Shown: positions 26,096 to 35,666 of the stretch, in pieces | Position numbering within the stretch: position 1 is the stretch's first letter | Layout of the letters: every line of letters begins with the position of its first letter | DNA from: Achromobacter veterisilvae | Lineage (GTDB): Bacteria > Pseudomonadota > Gammaproteobacteria > Burkholderiales > Burkholderiaceae_B | Direction of reading: 5' to 3' | NCBI RefSeq assembly: GCF_900496975.1 | Contig: NZ_UFQC01000002.1 | Span: 186,001 to 250,000 of the forward strand | Length of the DNA stretch: 64,000 nucleotides | Notes under the pieces: generated by a model | Seen by the model: the letters and a program-made list of their open reading frames with translations, nothing else | Databases searched by the model: none | What the model was told of the DNA's origin: nothing | Made by a program: the position numbers and the translations under genes

Positions 26096-26818
26096 TCAGA
26101 ACGCCGTTTCCACCCGCCAACTCACCGGGATTTCCGCCACGCTGGCCGTGGCGGGAAGCTCCAGCGCCAGCCGGGCGATCCGCGCCACTTCCTGGGGCTG
26201 GGTCAGTTGCGACTTGATGGACTCGTCCACGCCATCGGCCATGTCGGTGGCCACGAAACCCGGGCAAATCGCGGTGCAACGAATGCGATCCGGATCGCCG
26301 GCATGGCGGATGCCATGGGCCAGCATCAGCGCGGCCGCCTTGCTCATGGAATACAGCCCGCCTTCCGCCGCGCGCACGCGCTTGCCGGCCAGCGAGGCGA
26401 TGACCAGCACCTTGCCTTCCGGCGCGGCCCGCAAATGCGGCCACACCAGCCGTGTCAGGCGCATGGGCGACTTGACGTTGACGGCGAAGATATCGTCGAA
26501 GTCCTGGTCGCTGGCCTCGATCACGGACTTGTCGCTCAGGATGCCCGCGTTGTGCACGATGGCGTCGATGCCTCCGAAATGGCCGTGCGCGGCCGCCACC
26601 CAGGCGGCTTCGCTCGCCGGGTCGCGCGCATCGAAAGGCGACCAATGACAACGATCCGCCCCATATTCCGCCAGCGCCGCCACGGGCTGGCGCGTCCCCG
26701 CGGACACCCGCCAGCCATGCGCCAGCAATTCGCGCGCGATGGCCAGCCCGATGCCCCGGCTGGCGCCGCTGATCAACGCGACACGGCCGGCGCCGGCCTC
26801 GCATGCGGCAGCCGTCAT
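26096..26818 (-). CDS. Short-chain dehydrogenase/reductase
   Basis: A 240-residue classical SDR, NAD(P)-dependent. The cofactor motif is SGASRGIG near residue 17, HNAG follows at about 90, and the catalytic Ser/Tyr/Lys are in VIASLAG and YSMSK. It ends the cluster that starts at 35437; its ATG overlaps the stop of the deacetylase-fold gene by four bases (ATGA). A role in oxidising or reducing an intermediate of the proposed amine pathway is inference from context. Confidence 0.9.
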   Translation of the reverse strand: MTAAACEAGAGRVALISGASRGIGLAIARELLAHGWRVSAGTRQPVAALAEYGADRCHWSPFDARDPASEAAWVAAAHGHFGGIDAIVHNAGILSDKSVIEASDQDFDDIFAVNVKSPMRLTRLVWPHLRAAPEGKVLVIASLAGKRVRAAEGGLYSMSKAAALMLAHGIRHAGDPDRIRCTAICPGFVATDMADGVDESIKSQLTQPQEVARIARLALELPATASVAEIPVSWRVETAF

Positions 26819-27864
26819 GCCTGGGCTCCCTGGCGCTTCAGATAGCCTTCGACCAGCGAATTGACGTTGGCGCGCAGCGTATCCACCTTGTAGCCCCCCT
26901 CCTGCACGAACAAGGTCGGCAAGCCAAGCTGGCCGATGCGGTCGCCCAGCACCGCATAGTCGGCCGTATCGATGCAGAGGTTGCCGAACGGATCGTGGCG
27001 GAACGTGTCGTAGCCCGCTGCCACCACCAGCACGCCGGGCGCAAAATCCTTGATCCGTTCGAGCGCCTGGTCGAAGTAGCCAAGGTAGCCGCCAATCTCC
27101 GTGCCGCCTTCGATGGGCAGGTTGAGGTTGTAGCCCTCGCCCGCGCCGGTCCCAGCCTCGTCGGCATAGCCGCAGATGAACGGAAACAGCGTTTCCGGCT
27201 TGCCGTGCAACGACACCGTCAGCACGTCGTCGCGGTCATAGAAGATCTGCTGCGTGCCGTTGCCATGGTGCACGTCGATGTCCAGCACCGCCACGCGGCC
27301 AAAGCGCTTGGCCAGGCGTTGCGTGGCGATCGCCGTATTGGCGATGTGGCAGCCGCCCATCGCCAGGTCGCGCATGGCGTGATGGCCGGCGGGACGCAGC
27401 AGCGCGTACGCGCTGCGCTCGCCGCCGATAAGCGCGTCGGCCGCCGCCACCGCGGCATCCACGCTGCCGTTCATGTTGGCCCAGGCATCCTGGACCAGCG
27501 GCGAACCGCCGTCGCCCAGGTATTGGCCGGCCAGCGTCACCGGGATGCGCGTGCGCAGCGTCGGAAAATAACGATTGGTCGTAAGGTACGGCCGCACCTC
27601 GAACGACGCGTCCGGCGCCTTGGACCATTCGTCCCAGGCGGTTTCCAGATAGCGCAGATAGTCCGGCGCGTGAACTTCGAACAATTCGATCGGGCGTTCG
27701 GCCGCGCGCTCGACGAACTGGCAATCCAGGCGAAGGTCATCCTTCAGCGCGGCAAGGATTTCGACGCTGCGTTCGGCGCGGTCGTGGTGCTGCTTGAGCA
27801 AGCCACGGATCATGGCATTGCCCGGCCAGGGCACGTCATGGGTCGGAGAGATGAAGGCTTTCAC
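26815..27864 (-). CDS. Histone-deacetylase-fold amidohydrolase (acetylpolyamine amidohydrolase-like)
   Basis: A 349-residue zinc hydrolase that removes acetyl or similar groups from amines. The catalytic pair is in PAGHHA (His161, His162); zinc ligands are Asp197 and His199 in LDIDVHHGNG and Asp286 in AAGYDTFRHDP; the transition-state tyrosine is in QEGGY. Length and the insertions between these motifs resemble bacterial acetylpolyamine amidohydrolases rather than acetoin-utilisation AcuC. The start is a GTG. It lies 31 bp after the ABC ATPase gene and overlaps the SDR gene, so it is part of the same transcript. Confidence 0.9.
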   Translation of the reverse strand: MKAFISPTHDVPWPGNAMIRGLLKQHHDRAERSVEILAALKDDLRLDCQFVERAAERPIELFEVHAPDYLRYLETAWDEWSKAPDASFEVRPYLTTNRYFPTLRTRIPVTLAGQYLGDGGSPLVQDAWANMNGSVDAAVAAADALIGGERSAYALLRPAGHHAMRDLAMGGCHIANTAIATQRLAKRFGRVAVLDIDVHHGNGTQQIFYDRDDVLTVSLHGKPETLFPFICGYADEAGTGAGEGYNLNLPIEGGTEIGGYLGYFDQALERIKDFAPGVLVVAAGYDTFRHDPFGNLCIDTADYAVLGDRIGQLGLPTLFVQEGGYKVDTLRANVNSLVEGYLKRQGAQA

Positions 27865-27895
27865 TGCGCGATCCTATAAGGGCGTGTGGGTATGT

Positions 27896-29494
27896 TTACT
27901 TCCAGCTTCTTCCGGGCACCGCGGCGATCAGTTCGCGGGTATACGCGTGCTGCGGATTCTCCAGGACCTGGGCGGTCGGACCCTGCTCGACGATCTCGCC
28001 ATGCTTGAGCACGATGACGCGATCGCACAACTGGGACGCCACGCGCAGGTCATGCGTGATAAAGAGCATGGACAGATGCAGCTCCTGCTTCAGTTGCCGC
28101 AGCATGGCCAGCACCTGGTCCTGCACCGAAACGTCCAGCGCCGACACCGGTTCGTCCGCCACGATCAGCTCCGGCGTCACGGCGATGGCGCGGGCGAAGC
28201 CCAGGCGCTGGCGCTGGCCGCCCGAGAACTCATGCGGATAGCGATCCAGCGCGGACGGATCCAGCTTCACCAGTCGCATCAATTCGCGCGCCCTGTCCAT
28301 GGCCGCGCCGGCCGACATGCCGTGACGGCGCATACCGCCGGTCAGGATGCGGGCCACGGTATGGCGAGGGTTCAGCGAGCCATACGGATCCTGAAAGATC
28401 ATCTGCACCGAACGGCGCCGCGCCGGATCGGCGAACGCGCCTTCGGCCAGCAGGTCGGCGCCGCGCAGCCGCAACTCGCCGCCATCGACGGAAACCAGGC
28501 CCGCAAGCATGCGGCCGATGGTCGACTTGCCCGAACCCGACTCGCCCACCAGTCCCACCGTCTCGCCGCGCCGGATATCGAACGAAACGCCCTTGACGGC
28601 CGGAAACTGCTGGGCTGGGCCGAACCACTTGCCCTTGCGCAGATACGTCTTGCGCAGGTCCTTTACCGTCAGCAAGGCATCGGGCGGGAACTTGCCGGCA
28701 GGCGGCGGCCGGAACGACGGCACGGCGGCCAGCAGCGACTGCGTATACGCCGCCTGGGGATCGTTCAGCACCTGCTGCGCGGTGCCGGATTCGATCACGC
28801 GCCCGCCTTGCATCACGACGATGCGGTCGGCGATTTCAGACACCACGCCGAAGTCGTGCGTGATGAACAGCACAGCCAGCCCCTTGCGCTGCTGGATGTC
28901 CTTGATCAACGCCAGGATCTGCGCCTGCGTGGTGACGTCCAGCGCCGTGGTCGGTTCGTCGGCGATCAGGATATCGGGCTCCAGCGCCAGAGCCATGGCG
29001 ATCATGACGCGCTGGCGTTGTCCGCCCGACAACTGGTAGGGGTAGGAATCGGCGATGCGGGCATGGTCCGGCAGACCGACCGAGGCCAGCAGCTCGGCCA
29101 CGCGCGCATTCACCTGGCCGGCGTCGCGCATGCCATGCGTGCGCAGCATCTCGCCGATCTGGCGGCCGCAACGCATCAGCGGATTGAGCGCGCTGAGCGG
29201 CTCCTGGAACACCATGGCAATGCGCTTGCCGCGCACCTTGCGCAACTCGCCCAAGGGCATGCCGGCCAGTTGCAGGTCGCCCAGCCGGATATCGCCGCCG
29301 GCGATCCGCAGGCCGCGCGGCAGCAGGCCCAGCACGGCATGCGCCAGCGTGGACTTGCCTGACCCGGACTCGCCCACCACGCACACGATTTCGTGCGGAT
29401 TCAAGGTCAGGCTGACGCCATCCACCGCCAACTTGCGGTCGCCGCCCGCCGGTAGCGAGATCGACAGGTTTTCAATCTGAAGCAACGGCGTCAC
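27896..29494 (-). CDS. Dipeptide/oligopeptide-type ABC transporter, fused double ATPase
   Basis: A 532-residue protein containing two complete ABC domains, equivalent to DppD plus DppF in one chain as in YejF and GsiA. Each half has Walker A ([11 protein letters not shown] and [11 protein letters not shown]), signature ([12 protein letters not shown] and [12 protein letters not shown]) and Walker B ([13 protein letters not shown] and [13 protein letters not shown]), and the oligopeptide C-terminal extension. It starts with a GTG, three bases after the permease stop. It energises import by the two permeases that precede it. Confidence 0.95.
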   Translation of the reverse strand: MTPLLQIENLSISLPAGGDRKLAVDGVSLTLNPHEIVCVVGESGSGKSTLAHAVLGLLPRGLRIAGGDIRLGDLQLAGMPLGELRKVRGKRIAMVFQEPLSALNPLMRCGRQIGEMLRTHGMRDAGQVNARVAELLASVGLPDHARIADSYPYQLSGGQRQRVMIAMALALEPDILIADEPTTALDVTTQAQILALIKDIQQRKGLAVLFITHDFGVVSEIADRIVVMQGGRVIESGTAQQVLNDPQAAYTQSLLAAVPSFRPPPAGKFPPDALLTVKDLRKTYLRKGKWFGPAQQFPAVKGVSFDIRRGETVGLVGESGSGKSTIGRMLAGLVSVDGGELRLRGADLLAEGAFADPARRRSVQMIFQDPYGSLNPRHTVARILTGGMRRHGMSAGAAMDRARELMRLVKLDPSALDRYPHEFSGGQRQRLGFARAIAVTPELIVADEPVSALDVSVQDQVLAMLRQLKQELHLSMLFITHDLRVASQLCDRVIVLKHGEIVEQGPTAQVLENPQHAYTRELIAAVPGRSWK

Positions 29495-29497
29495 GGC

Positions 29498-30334
29498 TCA
29501 CCCCTTGCGATGAAGACGAGGATTGAGCGCATCGTTGAGCCCCTCTCCCATCAGGTTGACCGCCAGCACGGTGACGAAGATCGCGACGCCCGGGAACAGG
29601 CACATCCACCAGGCCAGGCGCAGGAAAGTGCGCGACGCGCCCACCATGTAGCCCCAGGTCATCAGATTGGGATCGCCCAGGCCCAGAAAGCTGATGGCAC
29701 TTTCCAGCAAGATGGCGTTGGCCACCATCAGCGAAGCCATCACGATCAGCGGCGAGACGCAGTTGGGCAGGATCTCGGCAAACACAATGTGGGCGCGCGA
29801 ATAGCCCTGCACCGTGGCGGCTTCCACGAACTCGCTGGACTTGACCCGCATGAATTCGGCGCGTACCAGCCGCGCGATCGGCGGCCAGCTCACCAGCGCC
29901 ACGGCGGTTATGACCGAACCGAACGACGGCTGGAAAATCGCCACCAGCACAATCGCGAACAGAAAGCTGGGAATGGTCTGGAATATCTCGGTCAGGCGCA
30001 TCAGCAATTCATCCCAGCGGCCTCCCAGATAACCGGCGGGCACCCCCACCAGCATGCCGATGAACACCGCCACCACGGTCGCCACCACGCCCACCAGCAG
30101 CGAAGCCTGCGCGCCATGCACGATGCCCGCCGCGATATTGCGGCCCATGGAGTCCGCCCCCAGCCAGGCGCTGGCCTCTTCGAACGGCCGCAGGAATGGC
30201 GCTTCGGTGGTGTCCCAGGGATTGACGGGATAGAGCCACTGGGCGCTCAGGGCCATCAGCACGATGGCGGCCAGGCAGGCCAGTCCGACCACCGCGCCGG
30301 CATTGCTGAAATATCGCTTGATCAATGTCTTCAT
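29498..30334 (-). CDS. Dpp/Opp-type ABC permease (DppC class)
   Basis: A 278-residue inner-membrane permease with an N-terminal helix, a periplasmic segment including the WLGADSMGRNI motif of DppC proteins, and five further helices. The EAA loop (EFVEAATVQGYSRAHIVFAEILPN, of which EAATVQGYSRAHI is the core) contacts the ATPase. Two bases separate it from the DppB-type gene. Forms the channel together with that permease. Confidence 0.94.
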   Translation of the reverse strand: MKTLIKRYFSNAGAVVGLACLAAIVLMALSAQWLYPVNPWDTTEAPFLRPFEEASAWLGADSMGRNIAAGIVHGAQASLLVGVVATVVAVFIGMLVGVPAGYLGGRWDELLMRLTEIFQTIPSFLFAIVLVAIFQPSFGSVITAVALVSWPPIARLVRAEFMRVKSSEFVEAATVQGYSRAHIVFAEILPNCVSPLIVMASLMVANAILLESAISFLGLGDPNLMTWGYMVGASRTFLRLAWWMCLFPGVAIFVTVLAVNLMGEGLNDALNPRLHRKG

Positions 30335-30336
30335 GA

Positions 30337-31311
30337 TTAACTCTGCATGCGGGGATCGACGAGGCGGTAGATCAGATCGGTAAGCAGGTTGAACGCCACC
30401 ACCACCACCGAAGTGCAGAAGAACACTCCCAACAGGACGGGATAATCGCGCTGCTGCAAGGCATCGAAGGCCAGCCGGCCGATGCCTGGCCAGGCGAACA
30501 CGGTTTCGACCAGCACCGAGCCGCCGATCAGTTGGCCCGCCTGCATGCCGGCCAGGGTGATGACCGGCAGCACGGCATTGCGCAACTGGTGCACCCACAC
30601 CACCCGCCCGGACGACAGGCCCTTGGCCCAGGCCGTCTTGACGAAATCGGCGCCCTGGATCTCGTTCATGGAGGCGCGCGCCAGGCGGGTATAGACCGCC
30701 AGGTTGAAGCCCGCCAGGGTGACGATGGGCAACAAGGCATGCTTGGCGATGTCCAGCATTCGCGGAATGCCGGTCAGCGACGACCCCATGGTCTCGTAGC
30801 CGAAAGCCGGCAGCCAGCCCAGGCTGACCGAGAACCCCAGCACCAGCAGCAGCCCGACCCAGAAGATGGGCGTGGCGTAAAAGGCCAGCGACGCCGCGGT
30901 GATGGCTGAATCCAGCCACGATCCCCGGTAGCGGCTGGCCAGCGCCCCCATCAGGATTCCTCCCAGCAGGGCAATGAGGAATGCCGGGATCGCCAGCACC
31001 AGCGTGGCGGGCAGGCGGTCGGCGATCATGTCCCAGACGGGACGCTGCTGCCGATAGCTGTAGCCCAGATCCAGCGTGGCGATGGATTGCAGATAGCTCC
31101 CCAACTGCACCGCGAGGGGTTGGTCGAGCTTGAACTCCTGGCGCAACTGCTCCAGGAACTTCGCGTCGGATGACCCGGCTTCGCCGGCCAGCACGCTGAC
31201 CGGGTCGCCGGGCGCCATGTGCACCAGGGCAAAGTTGATGACGGCGACTGCGATCAGCACCGTGACCGATTTGCCCAGCACGGAAAGTAAGGGCCGCAGC
31301 CACCTCATCAT
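30337..31311 (-). CDS. Dpp/Opp-type ABC permease (DppB class)
   Basis: A 324-residue permease. The first helix leads into VHMAPGDPVSVL, the conserved DppB segment, followed by the periplasmic domain and five helices. The EAA-like region is in ASMNEIQGADFVKTAWAKGL. The ATG at 31311 is used; a second ATG directly follows it. It lies 12 bp after the substrate-binding protein gene. Confidence 0.94.
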   Translation of the reverse strand: MMRWLRPLLSVLGKSVTVLIAVAVINFALVHMAPGDPVSVLAGEAGSSDAKFLEQLRQEFKLDQPLAVQLGSYLQSIATLDLGYSYRQQRPVWDMIADRLPATLVLAIPAFLIALLGGILMGALASRYRGSWLDSAITAASLAFYATPIFWVGLLLVLGFSVSLGWLPAFGYETMGSSLTGIPRMLDIAKHALLPIVTLAGFNLAVYTRLARASMNEIQGADFVKTAWAKGLSSGRVVWVHQLRNAVLPVITLAGMQAGQLIGGSVLVETVFAWPGIGRLAFDALQQRDYPVLLGVFFCTSVVVVAFNLLTDLIYRLVDPRMQS

Positions 31312-31323
31312 CCGTTCCTCCGC

Positions 31324-32916
31324 TTACTTCTCGATGTAGGTCGTCGCGAAGGTTTCCGCCACGCCGATGGCGGACGTCGTCACATTCTTGACCTTCTTGT
31401 TGGTGATCGTGGGAAAGGCCAGTTCCACCAGCCAGGCGGTCGGCGCGTCCTTGGCGACTTGGCCGTAAGCCTGCGAATAAAGCTGCTGGCGCTTGGCGGG
31501 ATCGACTTCCTTCGCGGCGGCGATCAGCGCGGCGTCCACGTCCTTGTTCACATAGCCCGACGTGTTGGTGCCGTAGCCGCCCTTGTGGATGTTGTCCGAA
31601 CGATAGGTGCGATCCACGCCCAGCGCCGGATCCGAGTATTGGTACAGGTATTCGACCACCGAGTCGAACTCCCAATTGGAGTAGCGGCGCGCCCAACTGC
31701 CGGCATCGGTGTTTTCCAGCACCACTTCGACACCCACCTTGGAGAGCGAATTCTTGACGTATTCGGACACCTTGTTCCAGGTGTCGCCATACGGCAAGCC
31801 CAGCAGCTTGATGCTGGCGCGCTTGCCGCCGGCATCGGGCTTCAGGCCCATTTCGTCGAGCAGCGCGATGGCTTTCTTCGGATCGTAGTCATAGCGCGGC
31901 AGCTTGTCGTCGTAGAAGCGCGTCACCGACGACACCGGACCCGTGGCCGGACGCGCGGCGCCGAAGAAAATGCGGTCGGCGAGGAACTTGCGGTCGATGG
32001 CGTACTGGATGGCCTGGCGGAAGCGCGCGTCGTCCAGCGGCTTGGCGCGATGGTTGAGTTCGATCGCGGCGTGCGAGCCGGTGAACTCGTAGCCCTGGGT
32101 CGTGACCTCCAGTTGGGGATTGGCCTTGATCTGCGGCAGGAAGGCAAAGTCGATGTCGCCAAAGCTGGCCACCTGCACCGAACCGCTTTCCAGCGCCACC
32201 AGGCGCGAATTGGCGTCCGGAATCACCTGGAAGTAGATCTTGTCCAGGTACGGCAGGTTGGGACGCCAATACTTGTCGTTGCGCTCCAGCAGCACGAAGC
32301 GGCCGCGTTGCCATTCCTTGAACTTGAACGGCCCGGTGCCGATGGGCGTCTGGTTGGCCGGGTTGTTGCGGAAGTCCGTGCCCTGGTAGATGTGGGCCGG
32401 CACGATGGGCGCGGACGACACTTCAAAGGCGTTGATGAAAGGCGAGTACGGTTCCTTGAGCGTGATGACGACGGTCAGCGGACCGGTCTTCTCGATGCTG
32501 GCCACATGGCTGAGGTTGTTGCGGGCGCGCGCATGCACCTCGGGCAGGTATTCCTTGAGCGAGAACAGCACGTCATCGGCGCTGAACGGTTTGCCGTCGT
32601 GCCAGGTCACGCCTTCCTGCAGCTCGAAGGTATAGGTCAGGCCGTCGGCGGACACGTTCCACGACTTGGCCAGGCTGGCCTGGGGATTAAGCTTGAAATC
32701 GTAGGTCAGCAGGCTCTCGTAGATCTTGCCGCCGACTATCTGCGTGGGCGTCTGCTGGTTCAGGCCCAGCATCAGGATGGGCGGCTCGGGGTTCAGGATC
32801 ACATTGAGCGTGCCGCCATGCGTCTGCGCCATGGCAGACGCGCCCGCCCCGATGGCGGCTGCGCCCGCCAGCAGGACATTCAGTGCGGTTTTCCTGAAGA
32901 ACTTAGTGTTGCGCAT
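31324..32916 (-). CDS. Extracellular solute-binding protein, family 5
   Basis: A 530-residue periplasmic binding protein of the DppA/OppA family. The signal peptide ends near ASAMA-QTHGG. The mature N-terminus GGTLNVILNPEPPILMLGLN and the segments WHDGKPFSADDVLFSLK and RFRQAIQYAIDRKFL are typical of family 5. Such proteins bind peptides, but also nickel, opines, glutathione or other amines, so the ligand cannot be read from sequence. It lies between the PLP enzyme and permease genes, tying transport to the catabolic genes. Confidence 0.94.
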   Translation of the reverse strand: MRNTKFFRKTALNVLLAGAAAIGAGASAMAQTHGGTLNVILNPEPPILMLGLNQQTPTQIVGGKIYESLLTYDFKLNPQASLAKSWNVSADGLTYTFELQEGVTWHDGKPFSADDVLFSLKEYLPEVHARARNNLSHVASIEKTGPLTVVITLKEPYSPFINAFEVSSAPIVPAHIYQGTDFRNNPANQTPIGTGPFKFKEWQRGRFVLLERNDKYWRPNLPYLDKIYFQVIPDANSRLVALESGSVQVASFGDIDFAFLPQIKANPQLEVTTQGYEFTGSHAAIELNHRAKPLDDARFRQAIQYAIDRKFLADRIFFGAARPATGPVSSVTRFYDDKLPRYDYDPKKAIALLDEMGLKPDAGGKRASIKLLGLPYGDTWNKVSEYVKNSLSKVGVEVVLENTDAGSWARRYSNWEFDSVVEYLYQYSDPALGVDRTYRSDNIHKGGYGTNTSGYVNKDVDAALIAAAKEVDPAKRQQLYSQAYGQVAKDAPTAWLVELAFPTITNKKVKNVTTSAIGVAETFATTYIEK

Positions 32917-32996
32917 GATGATTCCCTTGCGTATTCGACGTGGTGGAGTGGGACCGGTCTTCTTGTGTAGCGTCTTGTTATCTTGTTGGCTGCCGC

Positions 32997-34277
32997 TCAG
33001 CGCATCGCCGCGCGGCACTGCTCGTCCAGGGCCGCGGCCAGGATGGCGGCATGCTCGGGCCGGAACACCAGCGGCGGACGGATCTTGAGCGTGGAGGCAT
33101 TGCGGCCGGCCGTGCCGAGCAGCACGCCGGACTGGCGCAGGCCATTGACGATGCGCTGGGCCAGGCGGGCGGCATGCGCCGCATCGCCATCGGGCGCGAC
33201 GATGTCGACTCCCCAATACAGGCCGTGTCCGCGCACCGCGCCCAGACAATCGTGGCGCCGCGCCAGATCGCCCAGCGCTTGCGCCATGGCCTGGCCGGCG
33301 CGCTCGACATGGGCCGGCGCATCCATACGCGCCAACTCGTCCAGCACGGCCAGGCCGACGGCCGACGACACGGTGTTGCCGCCGAAAGTATTGAAATAGC
33401 GGCACTCGCGGCCGAAGGCCTCGACCAGGCGCGACTGCGCCACCAGGCCGCCTATCGGATGTCCGTTGCCCATGGGCTTGCCCATGGACACCATGTCCGG
33501 GATCACGCTGTCGCGCTGGAAGGCCCACCAGTTGCCGCCCATCCGCGCAAAGCCGCCCTGTACTTCGTCGGCGATGAACAGTCCGCCCCGGGCGCGCACG
33601 CGCTCGGCCGCCAGGGTCAGCGCTTCACCGGGATCGGCGTACAGGCCATCGCTGGCGAACACGGTATCGACCATGAGCGCGGCCACCGGCGTGCCGGCGG
33701 CTTCCAGCTCGGCGGCCGCCGCATCCACACTGGCGGCAAACTGGGCCGCGACCTCCCGCGGCGTGCCCTCCAGAAGGCAAGGCGCCGGTATCGTGCGGAC
33801 ATGCGCGCCGACGGGACGCAGCGACGGCGACACGTCGGCCAGCGCCATCGTCACGCCGTGATAGGCATTGCTGGTGACGATCACACCCCGCCGCCCCGTC
33901 GCCTCGAAGGCGATGCGCAGCGCCAGGTCATTGGCCTCGCTGCCCGTGCAGGTGAACATGGCGGTATCGAGCGCGTCCGGAAACAGCGCCAGCAAGCGCT
34001 CGGCATAACGCACCACGCCATCGTGGAGATAACGCGTATGCGTATTGAGCACCGATGCCTGGCGCGACAGCGCTTCCACCACGGCGGGATTGGCATGCCC
34101 GACCACCGGCACGTTGTTGTAGGCATCCAGGTAGCGCCGTCCCGACGCGTCGTACAGCCACACGCCCTCGCCGCGCACCAATTCCACCGGCTCCTCGTAG
34201 AACAACCGGTAGGCCGGCCCCAGCGCCTTGCGCCGCGCCAGCAGGTCCTGCTGCATATCGTTGCGGTTCACCGTCAT
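32997..34277 (-). CDS. Class III PLP enzyme, amino-alcohol-phosphate phospho-lyase-like
   Basis: A 426-residue fold-type I PLP enzyme of the class III aminotransferase family. Two motifs single out the phospho-lyase branch (ETNPPL and PHYKPL of animals): DAYNNVPVVGHANP near residues 51-64 and MGKPMGNGHP around the PLP lysine Lys267. Those enzymes eliminate ammonia and phosphate from O-phosphoethanolamine or 5-phosphohydroxylysine rather than transaminate. The neighbouring kinase gene gives exactly the phosphorylation step such a lyase needs. True aminotransferase activity, for example on a diamine, remains possible. Confidence 0.85.
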   Translation of the reverse strand: MTVNRNDMQQDLLARRKALGPAYRLFYEEPVELVRGEGVWLYDASGRRYLDAYNNVPVVGHANPAVVEALSRQASVLNTHTRYLHDGVVRYAERLLALFPDALDTAMFTCTGSEANDLALRIAFEATGRRGVIVTSNAYHGVTMALADVSPSLRPVGAHVRTIPAPCLLEGTPREVAAQFAASVDAAAAELEAAGTPVAALMVDTVFASDGLYADPGEALTLAAERVRARGGLFIADEVQGGFARMGGNWWAFQRDSVIPDMVSMGKPMGNGHPIGGLVAQSRLVEAFGRECRYFNTFGGNTVSSAVGLAVLDELARMDAPAHVERAGQAMAQALGDLARRHDCLGAVRGHGLYWGVDIVAPDGDAAHAARLAQRIVNGLRQSGVLLGTAGRNASTLKIRPPLVFRPEHAAILAAALDEQCRAAMR

Positions 34278-34333
34278 CGCATGTCCTTCGGTCGATTCTT
34301 GCGCAGCCTCGCGCAGTTCCACTGAGGACGCGC

Positions 34334-35437
34334 TCAACGCGCGCCCCGGTTCCATTCGTCGTACAGCTCGTTGAACAGCGCCGTCGCCGCCGCCCGGCTG
34401 CGCAGGATGTAGGCGCCATTGCCTGGAAAGCGCAAGGCGCGCCAGGACGGGATCACCATGCGCTGCACCAGCCGGGCCAGCACCAGATCCAGCACATGGC
34501 GCCGCTCCCGCGGCGCCAGCGGCAACACTGACTCGTAACCCGCCACCACGGCCGACAGTACGTCCAGGGGATTGCCGGGAACCATCATCTGGTAGGACGC
34601 GGCGATGGCGATCTCGGCGATGCGCGGCGCATGGACCATGTCGCCGAAGTCCAGGATGCCCACCAAGTCCGTGCCGGCCTCGTCCGCCAGGATGTTGCTG
34701 GGCGACAGATCGTTGTGGATGATCTGGCTGGGCAGCGCCGCCAGCGCCGGCACGACATCCTGCTCGAACGCGTCCAGATAGGCGGCAATGCGCGCCCGTT
34801 CGTCCAGCGACTCCACCGCCTCCAGCATCGGCCGCACCCGCGCCACCTGGCAGGCATCCCACAGAAACAGGCGATGCGCCGCCGGATGCTCGAAGTCGGC
34901 AAGCTGCGCGTCCAACTGGCCCGCCGCCCTGCCCACCGCGCGCCAGGACTGCGGCCCGGCCGACATGGCCGTTCCTACCCTGCCCGGCAGGAAGCCATAG
35001 GCGCGCACCCGCACCGGCCCCGCAACCTCCGATATGCGAAAGCTCAGCCAATCCTGCGTTGCCGCGCCATCGTCGCAACCCGGCCCGATACCCGAATCCG
35101 CCGCCAAGCCCGCGGTGTCGGCAGGCTGGTGATGCGGCGCCCGCACCGTGCCCAGGCCGCCCTGGCGCGCTTCCAGATGCTTCAGCACCGCAATCTGCAT
35201 GCGCGTTTCATCCAGGCTTTCCGCGCCGTTGATGAACTTCAGCGTCAGCGACCCGCCGTCCGCCCGGCTGATCCGGAAATTCATATCGCGCTCACCCGAC
35301 AGCGGAACGCATTGCGCGTAACCGGGGTAGCAGGCTCTGGCCAGGCGCTCGGCATCCTCCAGCCGGATCGGCGGAGGCGAATTGACCAGCAGGGCGTCCA
35401 CCGGTTCTTCCATGCCGGTGGCGGCGTCGGACAGCAT
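34334..35437 (-). CDS. APH-family kinase, hydroxylysine-kinase-like
   Basis: A 367-residue kinase of the aminoglycoside phosphotransferase fold. The N-lobe contains GERDMNFRI, as in hydroxylysine kinases; the catalytic loop is IIHNDLSPSNIL and the metal-binding motif GILDFGD. The ATG at 35437 is chosen (a GTG lies one codon upstream). It is the first gene of the minus-strand cluster and directly precedes the phospho-lyase-like enzyme. The pair kinase plus PLP lyase is the bacterial counterpart of HYKK plus PHYKPL; ethanolamine or choline-like alcohols are alternative substrates. Confidence 0.83.
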   Translation of the reverse strand: MLSDAATGMEEPVDALLVNSPPPIRLEDAERLARACYPGYAQCVPLSGERDMNFRISRADGGSLTLKFINGAESLDETRMQIAVLKHLEARQGGLGTVRAPHHQPADTAGLAADSGIGPGCDDGAATQDWLSFRISEVAGPVRVRAYGFLPGRVGTAMSAGPQSWRAVGRAAGQLDAQLADFEHPAAHRLFLWDACQVARVRPMLEAVESLDERARIAAYLDAFEQDVVPALAALPSQIIHNDLSPSNILADEAGTDLVGILDFGDMVHAPRIAEIAIAASYQMMVPGNPLDVLSAVVAGYESVLPLAPRERRHVLDLVLARLVQRMVIPSWRALRFPGNGAYILRSRAAATALFNELYDEWNRGAR

Positions 35438-35461
35438 CACTAGACATCCCGATTAAAATAT

Positions 35462-35480
35462 TTGATGCATCATGCATCAA
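35462..35480. promoter_or_regulatory. Perfect 19-bp palindrome, operator of the kinase operon
   Basis: TTGATGCATCATGCATCAA is a perfect dyad with 9-bp arms about a single central base. It is centred 34 bp upstream of the kinase ATG. Thirteen bases of it (with the preceding T) recur at the start of the divergent gntR gene, so GntR binding is the obvious hypothesis. Confidence 0.8.
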
Positions 35481-35653
35481 TGTCTGGGAATCACAACATT
35501 GGTGTAATCCCGGAGACAGGGAAATCCCGCAAAGCCGCTCTCGGCCGCTGGTTTTATCTATAAGACTGATAAAGTAGGGCATGGGCCGCGAGCCCGCCAT
35601 CCGCCCGCCCGGGCAGACCCACCTGTGGCGCACTTATGACTCTTGGCACGTAC

Positions 35654-35666
35654 TTTGATGCATCAT
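35654..35666. promoter_or_regulatory. Second copy of the operator core at the gntR start
   Basis: TTTGATGCATCAT repeats exactly 13 bases of the palindrome at 35461-35473 and contains the perfect 10-bp dyad TGATGCATCA. It overlaps the first plausible ATG of gntR at 35658, which suggests either autoregulation at the start codon or that translation begins farther downstream. Confidence 0.7.
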
